From contig CP004391.1 in NCBI GenBank assembly GCA_000973525.1, forward strand, positions 1,992,001 to 2,056,000: a stretch of DNA of 64,000 nt. The letters run 5' to 3'. Below are positions 59,105 through 64,000 of this stretch, piece after piece. Every line of letters begins with the position of its first letter. Within the stretch, counting starts at the first letter, position 1. The notes beneath the pieces are model-generated. The model saw only the letters and a program-made list of their open reading frames with translations, was not told the origin of the DNA and made no database searches. The translations under genes were made by a program, and so were the position numbers. The stretch comes from Pasteurella multocida subsp. multocida OH4807. GTDB lineage: Bacteria; Pseudomonadota; Gammaproteobacteria; Enterobacterales; Pasteurellaceae.

Positions 59105-59140
59105 TATCTAAATATCGAAAAATGCAACAAGGAGACAATT

Positions 59141-59983
59141 ATGTCTAATCAAATCTCAACTCAAACTCAAACTCAAACCATCTCTTTTCATGGATCTCAA
59201 TTAATTACTTTAAAAGTCGATGATGTAATCTATACAGCGGTTAAACCAATCGTTGAAGCATTAGGCTTGTCTTGGAGTTCTCAGCATAGAAAACTTGAAA
59301 ATTCAAAAGGTAAGTTCAACTGTGCTCATATGAGCATAGTTGCCGAAGACGGTAAATTGCGTGAAATGCTCTGTATGCCACTTAAAAAACTCAATGGCTG
59401 GTTATTTAGCATTAATCCTGAAAAAGTGCGGTCAGATTTAAAAGAAAAAGTAATCCAATACCAAGAAGAATGTTTCGAGGCACTTTATAACTATTGGTAT
59501 CACGGCAAAGCAGAAAGAAAAACCACCACAGACGAAAGAACAGGACTAAGACAAGCAGTGAGTAAATTAGTCAGTCAGAAAGGTTTAATCTATTCAGATG
59601 CCTACTCACTTATTCACCAACGCTTTAATGTGCAACATATTGATGAACTGACAGCAGAACAAGTCCCAATGGCGGTAGAGTATATTCATAAGATCGTTTT
59701 AGAGGGCGAACTGATTACAGATACATCGCCAAAAATTAAAGAAGATGAAATTGTCGTGCCTTACAATGTGTTTTATTCTTTATATAAACACGGACAACGT
59801 GGGCGACAATTAGGATATGAGGTGAGTATTTTATTGGATTCCTTGTTGAAATTATTAGGTGCAGAATACGGAAGACCTAAGCTCACAGGCTTAGCCTATG
59901 ATTGCCAAGCGCAATGTATCCACTGGTTAGATTTAGCTGAAAAGATTATTGATAAGAGAAATTTAACTGGAGTAAGAGCATAA
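59141..59983 (+). CDS. phage antirepressor (P22 AR N-terminal domain plus ORF6C-like domain)
   Basis: A 280-residue protein. The N-terminal P22-antirepressor domain reads TISFHGSQLITLKVDDVIYTAVKPIVEALGLSW and continues through MPLKKLNGWLFSINPEKV. The C-terminal half (LRQAVSKLVSQKGLIYSDAYS) resembles ORF6C/KilA-C-like domains. It would inactivate a CI-type repressor. The start at 59141 has AAGGAG seven bases upstream. It contains an uptake signal, AAGTGCGGT, near 59425. Confidence 0.85.
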   Translation: MSNQISTQTQTQTISFHGSQLITLKVDDVIYTAVKPIVEALGLSWSSQHRKLENSKGKFNCAHMSIVAEDGKLREMLCMPLKKLNGWLFSINPEKVRSDLKEKVIQYQEECFEALYNYWYHGKAERKTTTDERTGLRQAVSKLVSQKGLIYSDAYSLIHQRFNVQHIDELTAEQVPMAVEYIHKIVLEGELITDTSPKIKEDEIVVPYNVFYSLYKHGQRGRQLGYEVSILLDSLLKLLGAEYGRPKLTGLAYDCQAQCIHWLDLAEKIIDKRNLTGVRA

Positions 59984-59999
59984 AACCACTGAAAAACCG

Positions 60000-60021
60000 A
60001 CCGCACTTTTTATAGTGCGGT
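60000..60021. terminator. hairpin after the antirepressor with an uptake signal
   Basis: ACCGCACT-TTTTAT-AGTGCGGT lies 17 bp after the antirepressor stop. The left arm plus the next T forms a reverse uptake signal. There is no long T run on the + strand, so termination strength is uncertain. Confidence 0.5.
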
Positions 60022-60068
60022 TGAAAGAATAGACTGTTTTTGTTATGTTTGAAGATAAGTATTGATTT

Positions 60069-60276
60069 GTTCAACATCGTATAGATGGCTTAGAAAATGG
60101 TATTTTTGTCCATTTGACACTTGGGTAGGTTCAACATCGTATAGATGGCTTAGAAAATTGCTTTTATTTTGATGACTTAATCCAGGTAGTTCAACATCGT
60201 ATAGATGGCTTAGAAATAGTAAATCATGTAGGCATGATAACCGCTTACGTTCAACATCGTATAGATGGCTTAGAAA
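60069..60276 (+). CRISPR. type I-F-like CRISPR mini-array: 4 repeats, 3 spacers, no cas genes
   Basis: Four identical 28-bp repeats at 60069, 60129, 60189 and 60249 are separated by three different 32-bp spacers, giving an exact 60-bp period. The repeat begins GTTCAACATCGTATAGATGG and ends CTTAGAAA. Its length, spacer length and GTTCA...GCTTAGAAA ends match type I-F repeats, with CATC-GTATA-GATG as the internal hairpin. The likely leader is the roughly 45 AT-rich bases to the left. No cas gene lies in the window, so any crRNA would need Cas proteins from elsewhere. Confidence 0.93.
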
Positions 60277-60446
60277 TTATCTGCAATTTATGAAATCTCA
60301 ATATAGAAAATAGGCTTGACGTGAAACTTAGATAAAATGGCGTTTAGCCCTTTATATTAATCTTTGACATTGTCTTGTTTTCGGTTCTTACTCTTAATAA
60401 AGCTTTACAGTGTCACATTGAGTTTTTCGGAAAAATTAATATAGTA

Positions 60447-60456
60447 TCGGAAATAA
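60447..60456 (+). repeat. candidate attR core
   Basis: TCGGAAATAA repeats the core found at 50140-50149 near the integrase, in the same orientation. About 100 bp further on, host-type genes resume. The match is only 10 bp. The rest of 60277-60553 is AT-rich with no gene visible. Confidence 0.25.
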
Positions 60457-60556
60457 AAGATGCATTATAGCTATACTTTATTGATTTTAAAGACATATTA
60501 TCTAAAATATTAAAAAAGCACACATTTATTTTAAACCTCAAAATTTAGGAGAAATG

Positions 60557-61276
60557 ATGAAAAAATCAGTATTAGCTGCATTAGTATTAGGCGCAAGTTT
60601 AACTGTAACGGGTTGCTTTGATAAAGAGAGCAAAGCGGGTCAAGAAGTTGAAAAAGCAAAATCTAGCGTTGTTGAAGCGAAAGATGCCATAGTAAGCGCA
60701 GCTGGTGAAGTGAAAAACTCCGCAGCAGAGAACGCAAAAGAAGTGAAAGACGCGGCAGCAGTGAAAATGGAAGAAGCCAAAGCTGCAATAACAGAAGCAA
60801 AAGACGCAGCAGCTGAAAAAGCGACTGAAATGAAAGATGCTGCAGCAGCGAAAATGGAAGAAGCCAAAGCTGCAATGACAGAAGCAAAAGACGCAGCAGC
60901 TGAAAAAGCGACTGAAATGAAAGATGCTGCAGCAGCGAAAATGGAAGAAGCCAAAGCTGCAATGACGGAAGCAAAAGACGCAGCAGCTGAAAAAGTGACT
61001 GAAATGAAAGATGCTGCAGCAGCGAAAATGGAAGAAGCCAAAGCTGCAATGACGGAAGCAAAAGACGCAGCAGCTGAAAAAGCAACTGAAATGAAAGATG
61101 CTGCAGCAGCGAAAATGGAAGAAGCGAAAGCCGCAATGACAGAAGCAAAAGACGCGGCTGCTGAAAAAACAACGGAAATGAAAGATGCTGCCGCTGTGAA
61201 ACTAGAAGAAGCGAACGCTGCAGTAAAAGACGCTAAAGATGCCGTTGTTGAAAAAGTAGAAGAAGCAAAAAAATAA
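60557..61276 (+). CDS. lipoprotein with tandem alanine/lysine/glutamate-rich helical repeats
   Basis: A 239-residue protein starting MKKSVLAALVLGASLTVTGC, a lipoprotein signal with Cys at about position 20. The mature part is built from near-identical 29-residue repeats (EAKDAAAEKATEMKDAAAAK then MEEAKAAMT) that would form a long amphipathic helix or coiled coil, like LEA/apolipophorin-type or Lpp-type surface proteins. Function unknown. AGGAG lies just upstream; the second of two adjacent ATGs has better spacing than 60554. A palindromic terminator follows. Confidence 0.85.
   Translation: MKKSVLAALVLGASLTVTGCFDKESKAGQEVEKAKSSVVEAKDAIVSAAGEVKNSAAENAKEVKDAAAVKMEEAKAAITEAKDAAAEKATEMKDAAAAKMEEAKAAMTEAKDAAAEKATEMKDAAAAKMEEAKAAMTEAKDAAAEKVTEMKDAAAAKMEEAKAAMTEAKDAAAEKATEMKDAAAAKMEEAKAAMTEAKDAAAEKTTEMKDAAAVKLEEANAAVKDAKDAVVEKVEEAKK
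60794..61228 (+). repeat. five 87-bp tandem repeats inside the lipoprotein gene
   Basis: The motif GAAGCAAAAGACGC recurs at 60794, 60881, 60968, 61055 and 61142, an exact 87-bp period (29 codons). Copies 2-4 are almost identical, the last is diverged. Copy number is likely to vary between strains without shifting the frame. Confidence 0.92.
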
Positions 61277-61310
61277 GTTATTAGTTTAAATAACGAAATG
61301 TTTTTATTAA

Positions 61311-61336
61311 AAATAGCGGAATATTCCGCTATTTTT
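61311..61336. terminator. bidirectional terminator between the repeat lipoprotein gene and minC
   Basis: AAATAGCGGAAT / ATTCCGCTATTT is a perfect 24-bp palindrome followed by TT, between two convergent genes. Confidence 0.85.
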
Positions 61337-61338
61337 AT

Positions 61339-62010
61339 TTATTGAGACAAGAGATATTGGAAATTGAGTTTATCTTTTTCTGCAAAAATTCGTACCGCTT
61401 GGTGTCGGTATTCTGATGGGATCTTTTCTTGGTATAAAAAACGGCTACTCACGGCGACAAATTCCGCATCTAAATATTGAGTATACACTGAACCAGTGTT
61501 GGTATTAACGCCTGCCATTGCTCGCCCTAATAATTTTCCGTAAATATGTACATTCCCATCTGCAGCCACTTCTGCGCCCGCTTCAACATTGCCATGAATA
61601 ATTAAATCACTATTTTTGGCATAAATGACTTGTTTTGCTTGAACATCTTGATGAATGATTTTTACTGGTAAATAGCGAGGTTCAGGCAGAATGTCAGATA
61701 ATTCTCCACTTTTGCCTAATAAAGGCAGATTTGCTGTCAAAATTAATTCTTTTTGTAAATGATTTTGCCAGTCTGATACACCGATAATTTGGATATTAAA
61801 CTCAGCAAATAATGCTTTTAATGCGGTTAAATCCATTTTTTCAAGCGTAGGGGTAAATTGAATAATGACAGCGATATTTTGGAAAATAGAGGGAGAGGAT
61901 TTGATTTTCTTTGCTAATGAACGTTTGATGGTCGTCAGACTTGCGCTATTTAATGTAATAAAGATCGATGAAAATTGTCCTGTTCGAAACTCTACAATAT
62001 CCTGTGCCAT
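61339..62010 (-). CDS. minC: septum site-determining protein MinC
   Basis: A 223-residue cell-division inhibitor. The N-terminal FtsZ-antagonist domain (VEFRTGQFSSIFITLN) is followed by a linker and the C-terminal right-handed beta-helix (QVIYAKNSDLIIHGNVEAGAEV, then GNVHIYGKLLGRAMAGVNT), which binds MinD. The start at 62010 (MAQDIVEF) is preferred over 62022. Divergent ycgL matches the E. coli arrangement, but minD and minE, which normally follow, are absent: a terminator and unrelated genes follow. Confidence 0.92.
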   Translation of the reverse strand: MAQDIVEFRTGQFSSIFITLNSASLTTIKRSLAKKIKSSPSIFQNIAVIIQFTPTLEKMDLTALKALFAEFNIQIIGVSDWQNHLQKELILTANLPLLGKSGELSDILPEPRYLPVKIIHQDVQAKQVIYAKNSDLIIHGNVEAGAEVAADGNVHIYGKLLGRAMAGVNTNTGSVYTQYLDAEFVAVSSRFLYQEKIPSEYRHQAVRIFAEKDKLNFQYLLSQ

Positions 62011-62103
62011 AATTAATTCCAAATGTTCAAATTGCGTGTTTCAATCATAAATAATTGTGTTAGGATCAGCAAATCTTTTTTGGATAAATTGAGAGCAAAA
62101 TCA

Positions 62104-62355
62104 ATGTTATGTGCAATTTATAAAAGTAAACGAAAAGTTGGTACTTATCTTTATGTTGCGAAGCGTGATCACTTTGATGCTGTACCGGATAGCTTACGGG
62201 AAGTCTTTGGAACGCCTATTTTTGTGATGATGTTTAATTTAGCAGGCAATAAACCCCTTGTGAATGCCGATAAAACAGAAGTAGAGGCAAAAATTCGTGA
62301 GCAAGGGTTCTATTTACAGATGCCAAAAGAAGATGATTGGCTATTTAAGTTGTAA
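62104..62355 (+). CDS. ycgL: YcgL domain protein
   Basis: An 83-residue protein with the full YcgL (UPF0745) pattern: [32 protein letters not shown] and [12 protein letters not shown]. Its role is unknown. It is divergent from minC as in enterobacteria. The ATG at 62104 gives the family N-terminus; the longer frame from 62023 does not. Its 3' end overlaps the convergent glycosylase gene by 15 bp. Confidence 0.9.
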   Translation: MLCAIYKSKRKVGTYLYVAKRDHFDAVPDSLREVFGTPIFVMMFNLAGNKPLVNADKTEVEAKIREQGFYLQMPKEDDWLFKL

Positions 62356-62733
62356 GTGAGTTGGTGTAAATCGTGCTTTAGCTGGCATCCTGTCTAAAAT
62401 ACGCGCTTTATTGGCTTGGAGTGCGTCTTCTGTTGGAATATAGTCTAACCAAAGACTTGCATCAGAAGGTAGGTTTTCTGGCCAATAATATTGCACATTA
62501 AATCCCCGGGCTTTGCATTCTTGGTGTAATAGGTCATAACGTTTCTTTAGGAAGGTGAGTTTATCAAAGAAAAAACGAACATGCCCCGTTCCTAATTTAT
62601 AGTCGGTTGGTTGACCTTTTAGATCAAATTTTCCTTTTGCAACCGCATTGGGAATCCGTGTTAATTCACGATGTTCTGCAAGTAAATGTTGGTCACAAAG
62701 CTCTGTTGGAGGAATGAGATTGATGCGTGTCAT
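62341..62733 (-). CDS. pyrimidine dimer DNA glycosylase (T4 endonuclease V/DenV-like)
   Basis: A 130-residue protein whose N-terminus [20 protein letters not shown] then RELTRI aligns with T4 DenV. The nucleophilic Thr2 (after Met removal), Arg3, His16, Arg22, Glu23 and Arg26 are all in place. The middle [19 protein letters not shown] also matches. It would cut cyclobutane pyrimidine dimers by glycosylase/AP-lyase action, complementing UvrABD. The start at 62733 (second ATG of MTMTRIN) places Thr at position 2, as catalysis requires. Confidence 0.85.
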   Translation of the reverse strand: MTRINLIPPTELCDQHLLAEHRELTRIPNAVAKGKFDLKGQPTDYKLGTGHVRFFFDKLTFLKKRYDLLHQECKARGFNVQYYWPENLPSDASLWLDYIPTEDALQANKARILDRMPAKARFTPTHLQLK

Positions 62734-62788
62734 AGTCAATAAGCTAAGAGAAAGAGGGAGAAAGGGCGTAAAAACTACGCCGCTTGGA

Positions 62789-63094
62789 TTATTTTAATGT
62801 TTCAATAAAGGCAGCAATACTTTGCATGTCTTCTTCAGATAAGCGAGATTTGGCGGCATTTCCTGCACCGACAATTTGTCCTTCTTTGCGTGCGGTTAAT
62901 CCTTTCACAATCTCATCGGCTGTGAGGGATTTTAAGGGACGAGATTGGTTCAACGCTGATTTTTCTGCCTGGTTACCGTGACAAAATGAGCAAGGTTTAA
63001 AAAGCTGTTTACCACGTTCAGCACTGACTTCTGCTTGTGCGGGTGTGGACATGGCATAAGCCATAAGAAAGAGAGTCGCGTAAATTTTTTTCAT
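62789..63094 (-). CDS. small periplasmic cytochrome c
   Basis: A 101-residue exported protein. The signal peptide ends near STPAQA. One haem-binding CSFCH motif lies at about residue 35-39, and a downstream Met-free region ends in an amphipathic helix (EEDMQSIAAFIETLK; the Met there could ligate haem). It is typical of class I cytochrome c553-type carriers. It follows the TlpA-like gene by 3 bp on the same strand, suggesting one operon. Confidence 0.87.
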   Translation of the reverse strand: MKKIYATLFLMAYAMSTPAQAEVSAERGKQLFKPCSFCHGNQAEKSALNQSRPLKSLTADEIVKGLTARKEGQIVGAGNAAKSRLSEEDMQSIAAFIETLK

Positions 63095-63097
63095 TCA

Positions 63098-63598
63098 TTA
63101 ACCTTTAAAAAGTGTATCTAAAGCCTGATTGGGAATCAGACCCTCGAATTTATAAAGGATTTTGCCCTCTGGGTCAATAACGAAAGAGGTGGGGGTTCCG
63201 ATTAATTGATAGCGTTCAGCAGTCATTTTAAGTTGATCCTTGACGATGAAGAGCTGGATTTCTCGTTTACTTACAATTGCTTGTGTATCTGCTTTTTCAC
63301 CGTCTACATTGATTGCAATAATATGTAAATTATTGTTAGGGTGGCGATGTTGATATTGTTCAAAGGTTTTTAATTCATTAATACATACTCCGCACGTTTC
63401 TGACCAAAAATTGAGAAGGATGGTTTTTCCTCGCCATTCAGCCAGACTCACTTTATTACCCTGTAGATCAAATGCTGCAATCTCTGGGGCGGGATGCCCA
63501 ATGACTGCGATCTCATCTTTGCATGAAAACGTGACAAAACAGAGCGCACTTAATAGGAGTGATTGCGTTAGCGTGAGTAAAAAAGTTTTAATGCGCAT
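63098..63598 (-). CDS. TlpA-like thioredoxin-family lipoprotein
   Basis: A 166-residue protein starting MRIKTFLLTLTQSLLLSALC. The lipobox-type end VTFSC suggests a membrane-anchored periplasmic lipoprotein. The redox motif ETCGVC lies in the TlpA/ResA fold (ILLNFWSETCGVCINELKTFEQY) and the cis-Pro is in IGTPTSFVI. The start at 63598 is preferred over 63625; the gene overlaps the upstream ABC ATPase by 11 bp. In related operons such thioredoxins accompany an FTR1/P19 iron transporter. Confidence 0.86.
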   Translation of the reverse strand: MRIKTFLLTLTQSLLLSALCFVTFSCKDEIAVIGHPAPEIAAFDLQGNKVSLAEWRGKTILLNFWSETCGVCINELKTFEQYQHRHPNNNLHIIAINVDGEKADTQAIVSKREIQLFIVKDQLKMTAERYQLIGTPTSFVIDPEGKILYKFEGLIPNQALDTLFKG

Positions 63599-64000
63599 TG
63601 ATTTCTTCTCGTAAAAATTTGCCATGTTGCAAGAAAATAGTACGATGGGAGAGTTGACCTAATTCTGGATTATGGGTCACCATTACAATTGTTCTGCCTT
63701 GTTTATTCAGCTCAATCAGTAAATCGAGCACTAGTTGTTCATTTTTCTCATCGAGATTGCCAGTCGGTTCATCTGCGAAGATAACGGGAGGTTGGTTCAC
63801 TAAAGCACGCGCAATGCAAACACGTTGTTGTTCTCCGCCTGAAAGTTGGCTGGGTCTGTGATCAAAGCGGTGGGTGAGCCCGACTTGTGTTAAGACTGCT
63901 TTAGCTGCGTCTTCATCCACTACACTGTGATAATGTTGTGCCAGCATGACATTTTCGAGAGCGGTTAAGTAAGGAATCAAGTGGAATTGTTGGAAAACGA
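63588..64000 (-). CDS. ABC transporter ATP-binding protein (LolD/MacB-like), cut by window edge
   Basis: The frame enters from the right edge (VFQQFHLIPYLTALENVML, the Q-loop region) and runs to a stop at 63588. Signature LSGGEQQRV, Walker B PVIFADEPTGNLD and H-loop VTHNPE are present; Walker A lies outside. This is the MacB/LolD-type ATPase that works with FtsX-like permeases. With the following thioredoxin and cytochrome c it may be the tail of a Fet/P19-type iron-uptake operon, but only the flank can show that. Confidence 0.85.
   Translation of the reverse strand, partial: VFQQFHLIPYLTALENVMLAQHYHSVVDEDAAKAVLTQVGLTHRFDHRPSQLSGGEQQRVCIARALVNQPPVIFADEPTGNLDEKNEQLVLDLLIELNKQGRTIVMVTHNPELGQLSHRTIFLQHGKFLREEINAH

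Noticed and set aside
60640..61172. Long reading frames on the minus strand across the repeat lipoprotein
   Set aside because: They mirror the 87-bp repeats, give low-complexity Ser/Phe/Leu or Ala text, and have no ribosome-binding site; they are antisense shadows.

Overview
The window reads as chromosomal DNA of a Pasteurellaceae bacterium, most likely Pasteurella (P. multocida or a close relative). The 9-base DNA uptake signal AAGTGCGGT and its complement recur throughout, several times as inverted pairs in hairpins. Housekeeping proteins resemble their gamma-proteobacterial counterparts closely, and gene neighbourhoods follow E. coli and Haemophilus patterns (yccS-yccF, mgsA-yccT, tusE-yccA-tRNA-Ser; fdhD / fdn operon / fdhE; rlmE-ftsH-folP-glmM; pstSCAB and phoBR; minC / ycgL).

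Layout. 1-8000: yccS (cut by the left edge), yccF, mgsA, yccT, acyP, the yfeABCD metal-ion ABC transporter behind a Fur-like box, tusE, yccA and tRNA-Ser(UGA). 8200-15000: respiratory formate dehydrogenase (fdnG with an in-frame UGA selenocysteine codon and SECIS hairpin, fdxH, fdnI, fdhE) with divergent fdhD. 15000-21700: uvrD with a LexA box, dnaB, alr, pgi. 21780-24480: remnant of a Mu-like prophage: an intact but probably cleavage-dead repressor, a ner gene with a nonsense codon, and about 1.6 kb of decayed DNA. 24480-35440: a small membrane protein, ettA, the zevAB-like metal transport pair, yrbG, tRNA-Asn(GUU), uvrB, a repeat-type helical protein and a lone TadG-like VWA protein. 35480-44060: phoR, phoB, a ProU-type transporter with binding protein and permease fused, then pstB, pstA, pstC and pstS with a near-consensus Pho box. 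44230-49750: rlmE, ftsH, folP, glmM, sixA.

50000-60500 is a decayed lambdoid-type prophage of about 10 kb. It keeps a short integrase, a CI-like repressor, a Cro-like protein, a P63C protein and an antirepressor behind a C4-like structured RNA. Most structural genes are gone, leaving out-of-frame stumps (CII-like, portal-like, head, tape measure, GIY-YIG). Between integrase and repressor sits a very AT-rich, tightly overlapping four-gene operon that I read as an ABC-three-component (ABC-3C) conflict system: DUF2326-type ATPase, a 72-residue middle component, a third component, and a 64-residue membrane peptide. The membrane peptide shares an Asn/Gly-rich, amyloid-like motif with the third component. 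A four-repeat type I-F-like CRISPR mini-array without cas genes lies at the right end. This block is the best candidate for an under-described system.

60550-64000 returns to host-type genes: an 87-bp-repeat lipoprotein, minC without adjacent minDE, ycgL, a T4 DenV-like pyrimidine-dimer glycosylase, a small cytochrome c, a TlpA-like thioredoxin, and an ABC ATPase cut by the right edge.

All product calls rest on recognising sequence motifs and neighbourhoods by eye. No database search was run.
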